From Rossellomorea aquimaris (GTDB taxonomy: Bacteria; Bacillota; Bacilli; Bacillales; Fictibacillaceae): a DNA stretch of 64,000 nt. This document shows positions 9,299-18,880 of this stretch, one piece after another. Both the position numbers and the translations under genes were made by a program. The stretch spans positions 124,001 to 188,000 of the forward strand of contig JAIVLN010000005.1 in the NCBI GenBank assembly GCA_020524245.1, given 5' to 3'. Below the pieces are notes generated by a model, which saw only the letters and a program-made list of their open reading frames with translations, did not search any database and had not been told where the DNA came from. How positions within the stretch are numbered: position 1 is the first letter of the stretch; the number at the start of each line of letters is the position of its first letter.

Positions 9299-10066
9299 TT
9301 AATTCAAGTATTTGTTCAGTACACCGCGTAATTTAAATAGTGCTTTGGAGTGAATCTGAGATATACGGGAAGTTGACAATCCAAGAACTTGTCCAATCTC
9401 AGTCAATGTTAGTTCCTCATAATAGAAGAGACTCACGACGAGTTGTTCCTTTTCATTTAATTCTTGGATGATATCCGTCAGGTGTTTATGTAATTCTTCT
9501 GTTAAAATCATGCTTTCAGGTGTGTCTATTTTCTTATCTTCAATCGTATAACCGACCTTTTCATTCGTATCACTGTCTTTATTCTCTTCATCAATGGAGA
9601 GAACGTTCGCCAGAAAACTTTCGGACATGATGGTGAGTACTTCATCCTCTGTCAAGTCGATTTCTGATGCGACTTCTGATGCACTGACAGAACGCATCTT
9701 TTCCTGTTCCATCCGTTCTATTGTCATTTCAATTTTCTTCGTTTTCTCTCTCAATGATCTCGGCAGCCAATCTTCTCGACGAAGTCCATCGAGTATGGCA
9801 CCTCTTATTCGAAAAGAGGCATATGTATCGAACTTCAAGTCTCTAGTAGGATCGAATTTTTTTAAAGCATCGTATAATCCTAATAGGCCATGACTGCGAA
9901 GTTCATCCTTATTGACATTCCGTGGTAATCCTACAGCAATCCGTTGAACATGATATTGGACCAAGGGTAAATGCATTTCCAATAAGGCTTCACATGAGTC
10001 TTTGTCACGGAATTTCGACCAGTTATCCCAATGTACACTCGCTTCAGAAGTTGCCCCTTTACGCAT
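9299..10066 (-). CDS. sigD: RNA polymerase sigma-D (FliA family) for flagellar and chemotaxis genes
   Basis: SigD directs RNA polymerase to late flagellar, chemotaxis and autolysin promoters and is held by FlgM until the hook is complete. Region 2 carries GLLGLYDALKKFDP and FDTYASFRIRGAILDGLRREDWLPRS split over residues 60-105; region 4 has EKEQLVVSLFYYEELTLTEIGQVLGLSTSRISQIH in two helices near the C-terminus. ATG 10066 is preceded by AAGGAGG with six spacer bases; the in-frame ATG at 10087 overlaps no site, so the shorter 255-residue form is chosen. Being 30 genes from the promoter, its level should fall with any early termination in the operon. Confidence 0.95.
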   Translation of the reverse strand: MRKGATSEASVHWDNWSKFRDKDSCEALLEMHLPLVQYHVQRIAVGLPRNVNKDELRSHGLLGLYDALKKFDPTRDLKFDTYASFRIRGAILDGLRREDWLPRSLREKTKKIEMTIERMEQEKMRSVSASEVASEIDLTEDEVLTIMSESFLANVLSIDEENKDSDTNEKVGYTIEDKKIDTPESMILTEELHKHLTDIIQELNEKEQLVVSLFYYEELTLTEIGQVLGLSTSRISQIHSKALFKLRGVLNKYLN

Positions 10067-10109
10067 CCAATCCCTCCTTACCTTCATTCTTAATCCACCG
10101 TTAACCGGA

Positions 10110-10610
10110 CTAAATCGTTGTCATTCCTTTGTGGATCGTCCGAATCATCAATTCTCCGTTATCTGTATTGAACTCGATCGTCCTACCGTTTTGACCACCG
10201 ACATCTTCAGCTACGATCTGGATGTTCAGTGTCTTCAGTACTTCTTTGACGGCATCTGTATTCCTTGGTCCCACTCTCAGCGCTTCACTTTTTCCTGTAA
10301 ATTGAAACATTTGAGCGCCCCCTGCCATCTTGGCTTGCAAATTCCCTTTATTGATATGAAAAGTTTGCACCATCTCGTCAACCATCGCAGGTATAGCCGT
10401 GTCTGCATATTTCGCTAAGTTGAAAGGGGTCCCTCTCGTCAGTTTCGAACTCGGTAGCATGACATGTGCCATACCAGCAACCTTGGCAGTAGGTTCGTAA
10501 ACAACCACACCGATACATGAGCCGAGACCTGTCGTTTTCAAAAGTTGTGGTGATTTGGCGAGCTGGTAATCTGAGATTTTGACCTGGATGGTTTCAATGG
10601 TTTTATTCAT
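10110..10610 (-). CDS. cheD: Chemoreceptor glutamine deamidase CheD
   Basis: CheD deamidates receptor glutamines and binds CheC, raising its CheY-P phosphatase activity. The 166-residue protein has the catalytic Cys32 in GLGSCIG and His49 in GMAHVMLP, followed by the Thr of the TRGTPFNLAKYAD stretch, the full triad of the family. It overlaps cheC by 8 bases, consistent with the CheC-CheD partnership, and lies 43 bases before sigD. Confidence 0.96.
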   Translation of the reverse strand: MNKTIETIQVKISDYQLAKSPQLLKTTGLGSCIGVVVYEPTAKVAGMAHVMLPSSKLTRGTPFNLAKYADTAIPAMVDEMVQTFHINKGNLQAKMAGGAQMFQFTGKSEALRVGPRNTDAVKEVLKTLNIQIVAEDVGGQNGRTIEFNTDNGELMIRTIHKGMTTI

Positions 10611-11241
10611 TAATAGGAACTCCTAAAGAATGAAAGATCTTTTCGAAAGAGTCAGGATCAGGCAATAACAGGAAATGTCCGTCGATGCCGTTTTGTAACC
10701 CATCTGATTCTTTCAACTGTGTATCTATGATAATGGCATAATCACTTACTTGTGACATCTCCACGAGACCGAAAGATAACACCGCAGCCGCCATGTCGAT
10801 CGTCAAATATGGCACCGAAGGAGATAGCTTCAACCCTGTAAAATCGGAAAAGGAAGAAAGATAGGATCCCGCTAATATATTGCCTGTTTCTTGTAGAGCT
10901 GAACGAGTCATTTCACAATCAAAAAAACGGTTTTCATCGATGCTCTCATCACCAGTAAGTTGTCTGATATAGGAAACCGCCTCTTCAATGGTCAGAATGA
11001 AGTACATGTTACCTGGAGCCTCTCCTGTGACACGGAGGAAAGTGGCCGCAACAACGGTGTCTTCTCCTCCAAGCAACTCAGTCACCTCGTGGAATGGGGC
11101 CAATTTCACGGATGGGACATTCATATCGATTGACTTATTGACGAGTTCTGACAACGCGGTAGCGGCATGTCCCGCTCCGATATTACCGATTTCCTTCAGT
11201 ATGTCTTTATGGAAGTCTGTCAATCTTTCAGGTGTAATCAT
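10603..11241 (-). CDS. cheC: CheY-P phosphatase CheC
   Basis: CheC removes phosphate from CheY-P and is part of the Bacillus-type adaptation system. Both active-site helices are intact: EIGNIGAGHAATALSEL near residue 16 and ETGNILAGSYLSSFSDF near residue 115, each with the Glu and Asn pair. At 212 residues it is the normal class I CheC size. It overlaps cheW by 4 bases and cheD by 8. Confidence 0.96.
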   Translation of the reverse strand: MITPERLTDFHKDILKEIGNIGAGHAATALSELVNKSIDMNVPSVKLAPFHEVTELLGGEDTVVAATFLRVTGEAPGNMYFILTIEEAVSYIRQLTGDESIDENRFFDCEMTRSALQETGNILAGSYLSSFSDFTGLKLSPSVPYLTIDMAAAVLSFGLVEMSQVSDYAIIIDTQLKESDGLQNGIDGHFLLLPDPDSFEKIFHSLGVPINE

Positions 11242-11723
11242 TCACCCTTCTCCTTGAATTGGCGGAGTGCAATGATCTCTTCAGGATTCAATACTTTATC
11301 CAGGTTAAGCAAAATCAATAATCTCTTTTCGAGCTTCGCCACACCATCCAGATATTCTGCGTCGATGCCTCCAACGACTTTCGGAGCTTGTTCCACAGCA
11401 TTTGCTGGTACATCAATAACGTCATTCGCAGAGTCAACAATCATTCCTACTTCCAAATCATTTGCATTGACAATGATGATTCTCGTTTCATCTGTCGGCT
11501 CGGTTTCTTCTATATCAAATCGACTTCTCAAATCTATGATTGGGGTGACAATTCCTCTCAAATTGATGACACCTTTCACGAAAGAAGGGGTTCTCGGGAC
11601 TCTAGTAATTTCTTGTAAACGCTCGATGGAACGGACTTGATGAACATCCACACCATATTCTTCATCTTTAAGCTGGAATACGATCGCTTTCATTTCGGTT
11701 TCTACTGTTTTCACTTCGGACAT
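11238..11723 (-). CDS. cheW: Chemotaxis coupling protein CheW
   Basis: CheW links chemoreceptors to the CheA kinase. The 161-residue protein is a single CheW domain (FQLKDEEYGVDVHQVRSIE, then GVINLRGIVTPIIDLR with the receptor-contact NLRG, and DSANDVIDVP). It follows cheA by 13 bases and overlaps cheC by 4. Nothing unusual. Confidence 0.96.
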   Translation of the reverse strand: MSEVKTVETEMKAIVFQLKDEEYGVDVHQVRSIERLQEITRVPRTPSFVKGVINLRGIVTPIIDLRSRFDIEETEPTDETRIIIVNANDLEVGMIVDSANDVIDVPANAVEQAPKVVGGIDAEYLDGVAKLEKRLLILLNLDKVLNPEEIIALRQFKEKGE

Positions 11724-11736
11724 TCTGAATCCTCCC

Positions 11737-13746
11737 TTATTTGATTAGATCGTTGCAATCAAGTATTAACGAAACCTTACCATCACCAAGAATTGTAGCA
11801 CCAGATATAGCGAAGACATTGGTCAGGTAATCTCCTAGCGGTTTAAGGACGACTTCTTGCTGGCTGATGAATCGATCGACAATCAAGGCGGCCATCTGAT
11901 CTCCTTTTCGGACGACCACGATTGAAAAATTATCTTTTTCCTCTCCTGCCGACTCGACTTCCAATACATCTTTCATAGAAACAAGCGGTACGACTTTACC
12001 TCTGAAATCTATGACCAATTGATTATGGGCTTTCATGACATCCTCTTTCGGAATGATAATACTTTCCACTATGTTGGAAAGTGGAATTGCGTACGTTTCA
12101 TGTCCGATGGTGACAAGCATCACCGGTAAAATCGACAGTGTCAATGGCAATTGGATTGCGAACTTCGAACCGTATCCAGGCTTCGAGGTCACATGGATGT
12201 GACCTCCCAATGATTCGATCTTACTTTTGACGACATCAAGTCCGACACCTCGACCTGAGATATCTGATACGGTATCAGCCGTACTGAACCCAGAAGCGAA
12301 CAATAATTGATACACTTCGTTGTCTGACAGCTTTTCCGCCATCGCTTCATCCACAATGTTGTTTTCAATTGCCTTCTTCAAAACTTTTTCACGATTGATA
12401 CCGCCACCATCATCCTCAATGTCGATGTAGATGTGGTTACCACTGTGATAGGCGGTAAGTGATATCGTACCTACTTCAGGTTTACCAGCTTCAGACCGAT
12501 TCTCCGGCATTTCGATTCCGTGATCGACTGAGTTTCGTAATAGATGGACGAGAGGATCACCAATTTCATCAATGACCGTACGATCCAATTCAGTTTCCCC
12601 ACCTGTTACATTAAAGTCGATTTTCTTACCTAAATCTTTTGAAAGACTACGGATCATACGCGGGAATCGATTGAATACCGTGTCAATCTGAACCATCCTC
12701 AACGTCATAAGAGAATCTTGCAAATCACTAGTCAGACGAGATATGTGTTCAACGGTATCTGTCAAACTGCCATTATCGATTTCTTTTGCGAGTGCTTCCA
12801 ACCTGCCCCGATCGATGACCAGTTCTTCAAAGAGATTCATTAGACTATCCAATCGATTGATGTTGACTCGCATCGTCTTGTTGTTCGCAGCAGCTTTTGC
12901 ATTTTTCGTTTCCGCAGGTTCTTTTTCTGGTTTTTTCTCTATTGGTTTATCCGTTTCAACGGCTGCTGCTGCTTCTTGAGTAGTTTCGATATCCTCTTTC
13001 GTTGTACTGAAAGGCGTAACAATAACTGTCTCGACTTCTGAAACCTTACCGATTTTCGTTTGGACTTCTTCTGCTTTCAATTCAGTAATCAAGGTCACTG
13101 TAAAGTCTTGGTCGAACTTCTCTTCTTCCAAATCACTGACCGCTGGTGAAGAATGGACGACTTCAGAGATCTTTTCAATCACTTCGAAAACCATATAGAC
13201 ACGAGCGGCTTTAAGCATACATGTACTTTCTAACGTTACTTTGACCGTAAATGCATTCAATCCTTGATCGACGGATTGCTGTAGGATCGACTTCTGAAAT
13301 TCATCCAATCCAGAATTCCCAGATCCTGTTTGAGGAGTTGAGCTTGCGGAATCTGAATCCGGATCCTCACCTTTTTCAATCAAATTCAGTATTTGGACGA
13401 TATCTTTCACGTCCCGCTTACCATCTCCACCTGCGATGATGGATTCAACCATCGCTTCTAGGTGGTCCACTGATTCGAATAATGCATCCACAGTATGACC
13501 CTTTACCGCTATTTTCTCCTGTCGGATAGCATCCAACACGTTCTCCATTTGATGGGTAAGACTCGCTAAGTCTTCATATCCCATCGATGCAGACATCCCC
13601 TTTAATGTATGTGCAGAACGAAAAATATCGTTGATGATGGCAATGTCTGATGGATTGTTTTCAAGCTTTAACATATATTCGTTTATGGCTTGAAGGTGTT
13701 CCCGACTCTCATCAACGAAGACCTCAAGGTATTGATTCATATCCAT
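11737..13746 (-). CDS. cheA: Chemotaxis histidine kinase CheA
   Basis: CheA autophosphorylates in response to receptor state and passes phosphate to CheY and CheB. Domains in order: P1 histidine phosphotransfer domain (phospho-His46 in SAHTLKGM), P2 CheY-binding domain about 160-255, an acidic and Ala/Lys-rich linker about 255-295, P3 dimerisation helices, P4 ATPase with the N box HLLRNSVDHGIE, G1 DDGGG and G2 GRGVGLDVVKS, and P5 CheW-like domain. The 669 residues match B. subtilis CheA. It begins 12 bases after cheB. Confidence 0.97.
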   Translation of the reverse strand: MDMNQYLEVFVDESREHLQAINEYMLKLENNPSDIAIINDIFRSAHTLKGMSASMGYEDLASLTHQMENVLDAIRQEKIAVKGHTVDALFESVDHLEAMVESIIAGGDGKRDVKDIVQILNLIEKGEDPDSDSASSTPQTGSGNSGLDEFQKSILQQSVDQGLNAFTVKVTLESTCMLKAARVYMVFEVIEKISEVVHSSPAVSDLEEEKFDQDFTVTLITELKAEEVQTKIGKVSEVETVIVTPFSTTKEDIETTQEAAAAVETDKPIEKKPEKEPAETKNAKAAANNKTMRVNINRLDSLMNLFEELVIDRGRLEALAKEIDNGSLTDTVEHISRLTSDLQDSLMTLRMVQIDTVFNRFPRMIRSLSKDLGKKIDFNVTGGETELDRTVIDEIGDPLVHLLRNSVDHGIEMPENRSEAGKPEVGTISLTAYHSGNHIYIDIEDDGGGINREKVLKKAIENNIVDEAMAEKLSDNEVYQLLFASGFSTADTVSDISGRGVGLDVVKSKIESLGGHIHVTSKPGYGSKFAIQLPLTLSILPVMLVTIGHETYAIPLSNIVESIIIPKEDVMKAHNQLVIDFRGKVVPLVSMKDVLEVESAGEEKDNFSIVVVRKGDQMAALIVDRFISQQEVVLKPLGDYLTNVFAISGATILGDGKVSLILDCNDLIK

Positions 13747-13758
13747 ATGTACAACCCC

Positions 13759-14823
13759 CTACTTTAAATAATGGACGATTCTTTCAGCAATATTGTTTAA
13801 AGGTACAATTTCATCTACTTTAGTCGTAGCGATGGCAGCCCTCGGCATTCCGAACACTACACAAGTCTCTTCTGCTTCAGCTATGGCAATTGTCGAATCA
13901 TCCTGCTTTAGTGACAAAAGACCGTTTGTGCCATCTGAACCCATCCCGGTCATGATGACGGCAATCTTCTCATAGTCTTCGATCTCTGTCAGGCTATTAA
14001 ACATTTCATCCACAGAGGGACGGTGTCCTCTAGTCGGTGGTGTTTCATCATCAAGCTGGACATATATGCCTTCTGTATCTTTTTTCACTTTCAGGTGGCG
14101 ACCTCCAGGTGCGATGTATACACAGCCTTCTTGGATCCGTTCACCTGTTTCTGCTTCTTTTACATTCAATTCTGATAATTTATTTAATCGCTCAGCCAAT
14201 GATTTAGTGAACCCTTCCGGCATATGCTGCACGATGAGCACAGGAGCGTTGATTTCTTTCGGAAGTTTGGATATGACTTCTACAAGTGCTTTGGGACCCC
14301 CTGTAGAAGTTCCGATCGTTATCAGTTTTTTCCTCTCACCTATTCCTCCCGTCTTCAATGGTACTTTCGGTGTGATGGGGTCAGGCTGGAAAGGAGGTTG
14401 TTCTGTAAAGTCTTTCGGTAAGTTTACCTGACTTGCAATTTTGACCTTTTCAACCAATTCTCCTTGAATCCTATGTATGTCTAATGAAATGGAGCCTGAT
14501 GGTTTTGAAATGAAGTCTACTGCACCATTCTGCATGGCTTCAATCGTTTGTTTTGCTCCCGATTTGGTGACACTACTGACCATAATCACAGGCAACGAAT
14601 AGTGTTCCACGATTTTTTTTAATGTGGTCAACCCATCCATCACCGGCATTTCCACATCAAGTGTGACGACATCCGGTAACAGTTGGGGGATTTTATGTAA
14701 CGCATCTTCTCCATTTCTTGCAGTACCAACAACTTCTATAGATGGGTCGCTGGTTAGCAAATCTGAGATGACTTTCCGCATGAAGGCGGAATCATCAACA
14801 ACCAACACCTTTATCATGTTCAT
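13759..14823 (-). CDS. cheB: Chemotaxis response regulator and protein-glutamate methylesterase CheB
   Basis: CheB removes methyl groups from receptor glutamates and deamidates glutamines. An N-terminal receiver domain carries the acidic pair D10/D11, phospho-Asp56 in LDVEMP and Lys in SKPS. The C-terminal esterase domain has the catalytic Ser in GTSTGGPKAL, His in QHMPEGFT and Asp in GMGSDG. The 354-residue length is typical. Its ATG overlaps the flhG TGA (ATGA), so the two are translationally coupled. Confidence 0.96.
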   Translation of the reverse strand: MNMIKVLVVDDSAFMRKVISDLLTSDPSIEVVGTARNGEDALHKIPQLLPDVVTLDVEMPVMDGLTTLKKIVEHYSLPVIMVSSVTKSGAKQTIEAMQNGAVDFISKPSGSISLDIHRIQGELVEKVKIASQVNLPKDFTEQPPFQPDPITPKVPLKTGGIGERKKLITIGTSTGGPKALVEVISKLPKEINAPVLIVQHMPEGFTKSLAERLNKLSELNVKEAETGERIQEGCVYIAPGGRHLKVKKDTEGIYVQLDDETPPTRGHRPSVDEMFNSLTEIEDYEKIAVIMTGMGSDGTNGLLSLKQDDSTIAIAEAEETCVVFGMPRAAIATTKVDEIVPLNNIAERIVHYLK

Positions 14824-15686
14824 TTGGCACCCTGCTTTCTAAAAAAGTATCGCGAAAATCGTTGTATAAATCCTTCCTCCTGCATCTCCTTCATTTCAGA
14901 TCCTTTTTTGTAGGTATCCGACAACTGTTTCATTCCCCTGGAGACAGGAGAGGAGGGGGAATGGATCATGTAAGGGATTTGTTGCTTCACGGCTTTAAAT
15001 ACCACTTCGTCATCTGGTAGTACCCCTAACAATTGGATTTCCTTTTGTAAAAATTGAGTCGAGGCTAGTTGGATTCGCTTACCGATCTCCCTACCTTCTG
15101 TCGTATTCTCCACTCGGTTGACAATCACAGATACTTTGGTAGCTGGTTCTTGCTTCAAAATGAATTTCAGCATCGCATACGCGTCGGTTATTGCAGTCGG
15201 TTCAGGGGTTGTAACGAGCAATACTTCATCTGCTGCAGTGATGAACTGTAGGCTATCTTTTGAAACCCCCGCACCCATATCGAGAAAGATATAGTCATAA
15301 AGCTCATGTATCACTTGGAGTTGTTCAGTAAAATGTTCAAACTGACGCTCATTCAATTGGAACAGTCTATTCAATCCGTTACCACCTGCGATGTAATTAA
15401 TTTTTCCAGGACCGTTTTCAACAATCTCCAATATAGAGAGTTCTTGTTCTACGAGGTCGACGATATTCGCTTTGGAATGGACACCCATCAAAATGTCCAG
15501 GTTCGCCATGCCGATATCCAGATCAAGCACGATCACTCTTGAGCCTGACTGTGCAAGCGAGATGGCAAGGTTGACTGTTACATTGGATTTTCCGACTCCA
15601 CCCTTGCCGCTTGCGATCGCACATACTTTGGCTTGTTTCTTGTCATCACCCAACCGCTTCCGAAGCATTTCCGCTTGATCATGCAT
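14820..15686 (-). CDS. flhG: FlhG (YlxH/MinD-like) ATPase for flagellar placement
   Basis: FlhG is a MinD-type ATPase that works with the GTPase FlhF to set the number and position of flagella, and interacts with FliM/FliY. The deviant Walker A motif GKGGVGKS lies near residue 27; the Walker A' LDLDIGMANLD and the switch FLDMGAGVS follow. An N-terminal DQAEMLRKR segment matches the part that stimulates FlhF. ATG 15686 is preferred over a TTG further up because GGAGAT lies 7 bases before it. It overlaps flhF by 8 bases. Confidence 0.94.
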   Translation of the reverse strand: MHDQAEMLRKRLGDDKKQAKVCAIASGKGGVGKSNVTVNLAISLAQSGSRVIVLDLDIGMANLDILMGVHSKANIVDLVEQELSILEIVENGPGKINYIAGGNGLNRLFQLNERQFEHFTEQLQVIHELYDYIFLDMGAGVSKDSLQFITAADEVLLVTTPEPTAITDAYAMLKFILKQEPATKVSVIVNRVENTTEGREIGKRIQLASTQFLQKEIQLLGVLPDDEVVFKAVKQQIPYMIHSPSSPVSRGMKQLSDTYKKGSEMKEMQEEGFIQRFSRYFFRKQGAK

Positions 15687-16812
15687 GATGGATATCTCCA
15701 ATAACCAGGTTTAGGATATGTTGACGACTTCCTTCTTTTATATCGTCCGGAACATTTTGACCAATTGTAATGTACGCTACCCCAATTCCAGTTTGATGAC
15801 AGATATTTAATATATCTCCATACGTTTCTGTCTCATCTTTCTTCGTGAACACCAGTTTATCGATCGGTACTTTTTCAAATTGGCTTACAATCTTCACCAT
15901 ATCCGCATGCTTGGAAGTAAGTGAAAGCACGAGGTAATTCTCCATTTCCTCATTGAATTGATAAATGTGCTCCAAGTCTGCAACATATTTTGCATTTTTG
16001 AAATTACGTCCAGCGGAATCGACAAGTATGACGTCATAATCATGGAACTTTTGTTTCGCTTTATTGAAATCCTCATGGTTGTAGGCTACTTCCAAAGGGA
16101 TATTCAAGATTTCTGCGTATGTTTTCAATTGCTCGATCGCCGCAATTCGATATGTATCCGTCGTAATCAGTGCAGTTTTTTTCTTTTTGTTAAGGACTGC
16201 ATCTGCAGCGATTTTTGCAATCGTAGTCGTTTTCCCCACTCCGGTAGGCCCAATTAAATTCAGAAATCGCTTATCATATTGGAATCCACCAAATCCTTTT
16301 TCTGGTAGGATACTGAGAAGGACCTCCCTCAACCAATTCAGTAGTTTCTCATTAGCTTCCTGTTCAGAATTTTCCTGATACCATTTTTTGAGCATTTGTT
16401 TGGAAATGACATTTCGCAATTCTTGTTGTACACCTTGTTCCTCCAATTGGTTCATGATTTTCAGAATGTCTGGAGGAAGATGGTTCGAATGGCTTTTCTC
16501 ATTTGCCAGGCTCCGTAACAGGCTTTGCATTTCACCATACTCAAAACGATTATATTCTTTAGCTGAGTTTTTCTCGTCTCTAATCGGTCTAGTTGTTTTC
16601 TTGAACTGATCAGTATCTTTGCTTTTCTCCGTATAGATCGGCTCAGGATCTAAAGCAGCTACAACCTCCAAGGAAGGTTTTGTGAAGAAACCGAAGAAAC
16701 CTCCAGTCCTGATTTCTTTCGAGTTTAAAATGACTGCATCTTTCCCTAAATCTTTACGAATCTTCTTCATCACTTCGGGCATAGTCGGTGCTATATACTT
16801 TTTCACTTTCAT
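15679..16812 (-). CDS. flhF: Flagellar SRP-type GTPase FlhF
   Basis: FlhF is the third SRP-family GTPase and directs early flagellar proteins to the assembly site. The 377-residue protein has a variable basic N-terminal domain (about 1-105), a helical N domain and a G domain with G1 [10 protein letters not shown] near residue 187, DTYRIAAIEQLKTYAE, DSAGR and TKKDET motifs. It overlaps flhA (ATGA at 16812) and flhG. Ffh and FtsY, its relatives, are also in this window. Confidence 0.95.
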   Translation of the reverse strand: MKVKKYIAPTMPEVMKKIRKDLGKDAVILNSKEIRTGGFFGFFTKPSLEVVAALDPEPIYTEKSKDTDQFKKTTRPIRDEKNSAKEYNRFEYGEMQSLLRSLANEKSHSNHLPPDILKIMNQLEEQGVQQELRNVISKQMLKKWYQENSEQEANEKLLNWLREVLLSILPEKGFGGFQYDKRFLNLIGPTGVGKTTTIAKIAADAVLNKKKKTALITTDTYRIAAIEQLKTYAEILNIPLEVAYNHEDFNKAKQKFHDYDVILVDSAGRNFKNAKYVADLEHIYQFNEEMENYLVLSLTSKHADMVKIVSQFEKVPIDKLVFTKKDETETYGDILNICHQTGIGVAYITIGQNVPDDIKEGSRQHILNLVIGDIHHA

Positions 16813-18845
16813 CAGACGTTCACCACCCCTATGCTTTGTACTTCCAGATCAGGTTCCAATTCATTGTAGGACAAGACAGTGACATCTGGCAGATATCGTT
16901 CAATCAACTGTCGGACATACATCCTGACGGCAGGCGAGCATAATAGGACCGTCATAGGACTGACTTCTTTCACTCTTTTGATTTCATTCGTAATCGAATC
17001 AAAGATTGCTTGTGAATCATTCGGATCCATGGCGAGATAATTTCCATGCTCGGTCTGTTGGACGGATTCAGCAATGCGTTTCTCAACATTTCCTGCCAAC
17101 GTAATCACTTTCAAACTGGATTGTTCATCTCCGAATTGTTTGGAGATTTGGCGTGACAACGATTGACGGACGTATTCTGTAAGTAGGTCGGTATCTTTTG
17201 TCATCTGTCCATAATCAGCAAGTGTTTCGAAAATGATTGGCAGATTTCTGATCGAGATGTTTTCTTTCAATAGTTTAGAAAGCACTTTTTGAATATCCCC
17301 GATGTTCAACGGATCTGGAGTAACATCTTCAACGAGCGCAGCATGGGATTCCTTCAAGTGCTCGATGAGTTGCTTCACTTCTTGTCTTCCCAACAATTCA
17401 TGGGCATGTTTCTTGATGATCTCGGTTAAATGAGTCGATACAACTGATGGTGGATCCACTACCGTGTATCCGGACAACTCTGCACGCTCTTTCAAATCTT
17501 CTGAAATCCACAGGGCTGGCAATCCGAATGCCGGTTCAACCGTCTCAATCCCTTCAATCTCTTCATCATCGACACCTGGAGACATAGCCAGGTAGTGATC
17601 CAAAAGAAGTTCTCCTCTGGTGATTTCATTCCCTTTGATTTTGATTCGATATTCATTCGGTTGAAGCTGGATATTGTCCCGGATCCTTACGACAGGAACG
17701 ACAAGACCAAGTTCTAAAGCTAATTGACGACGTATCATAACAATCCGGTCAAGTAAGTCTCCGCCTTGACTCGTATCCGCTAAGGGAATAAGGCTATACC
17801 CGAACTCAAATTCAATCGGATCGACTTGTAAAAGATTGACGACACTTTCCGGACTCTTGAACTCTTCTGTCTGAACTTCTTCTTCAACCTCTTCTTCAGA
17901 TACTTTTCGTTGTTTTTCGACACGACTCAACTGAAATCCTCCAAAAGCAAGCAATAATGCAATCGGAATCGTGAAACCATCGTGAATCGGTGTGAATAGT
18001 CCCAAAAGGAATACTGTCGCTGATGCAACATACAACATTGCCGGATAGGCAAGCAATTGCTTCGTGATATCTTGTCCAAGGTTACCATCAGAGGCTGCTC
18101 GGGTCACGATGATTCCTGTTGCAGTGGAGATGATCAAGGCTGGTATTTGGCTGACCAGTCCATCACCTACTGTCAACAACGTATAGGTTTCTGAAGCTTC
18201 TGATAATGGCATGCCTTGTTGGACCATCCCGATGATGATTCCGAAAATCATATTAATGATGACAATGATGATTCCGGCGATTGCGTCTCCTTTTACGAAT
18301 TTGCTTGCTCCGTCCATCGCTCCGTAGAAATCTGCTTCTTGTTCAATCTTCTGTCTACGTTCACGAGCTTCCCTTTCGGATATCAATCCGGCATTCAGAT
18401 CCGCATCAATACTCATCTGCTTACCTGGCATCGCATCTAAAGTAAATCTCGCAGCAACCTCAGAAACACGTTCAGACCCTTTGGTTATGACGACGAACTG
18501 AATGATGATCAGTATGACGAAAACGACAAACCCGACGAGTACATTCCCTGCCACAACAAACGATCCGAACGTATCAATGACATTACCCGCTTTCGCTTGG
18601 CTCAGAATCGACCTCGTTGTTGAGACGTTTAAACCAAGTCTGAAAAGCGTGACGAGGAGCAACAACGACGGAAAGATCGAAAACTGCAATGGCTCATTCG
18701 TGTTCATCGCGATGAGGATGATCAACAGTCCTAATGATATGTTCGTAATGATAAGAAAATCGAGCATCCACGTTGGAAGCGGTATGATCAACATCGTGAT
18801 GATTAGTATGACACTGAGTAGGACTGTCAGATCTCTAGGCTTCAT
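16812..18845 (-). CDS. flhA: Flagellar export gate protein FlhA
   Basis: FlhA forms the nonameric ring of the flagellar type III export gate and uses the proton gradient. About eight membrane segments occupy residues 1-315, including the FHIPEP signature region (LFRLGLNVSTTRSIL, GDGLVSQIPALIISTATGIIVTRA split between helices). The cytosolic chaperone-docking domain follows from about 330. ATG 18845 has AAGGAG 9 bases before it and gives 677 residues, the B. subtilis size; the upstream in-frame start is less likely. It lies 35 bases after flhB. Confidence 0.96.
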   Translation of the reverse strand: MKPRDLTVLLSVILIITMLIIPLPTWMLDFLIITNISLGLLIILIAMNTNEPLQFSIFPSLLLLVTLFRLGLNVSTTRSILSQAKAGNVIDTFGSFVVAGNVLVGFVVFVILIIIQFVVITKGSERVSEVAARFTLDAMPGKQMSIDADLNAGLISEREARERRQKIEQEADFYGAMDGASKFVKGDAIAGIIIVIINMIFGIIIGMVQQGMPLSEASETYTLLTVGDGLVSQIPALIISTATGIIVTRAASDGNLGQDITKQLLAYPAMLYVASATVFLLGLFTPIHDGFTIPIALLLAFGGFQLSRVEKQRKVSEEEVEEEVQTEEFKSPESVVNLLQVDPIEFEFGYSLIPLADTSQGGDLLDRIVMIRRQLALELGLVVPVVRIRDNIQLQPNEYRIKIKGNEITRGELLLDHYLAMSPGVDDEEIEGIETVEPAFGLPALWISEDLKERAELSGYTVVDPPSVVSTHLTEIIKKHAHELLGRQEVKQLIEHLKESHAALVEDVTPDPLNIGDIQKVLSKLLKENISIRNLPIIFETLADYGQMTKDTDLLTEYVRQSLSRQISKQFGDEQSSLKVITLAGNVEKRIAESVQQTEHGNYLAMDPNDSQAIFDSITNEIKRVKEVSPMTVLLCSPAVRMYVRQLIERYLPDVTVLSYNELEPDLEVQSIGVVNV

Positions 18846-18880
18846 CGTTGTACGCTCCTTTTCATTCTTCAATGAATCTT

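Noticed and set aside
10067-10087. Longer SigD starting at ATG 10087
   Set aside because: The AAGGAGG ribosome site lies inside this stretch and points to ATG 10066; homologous proteins start near there.
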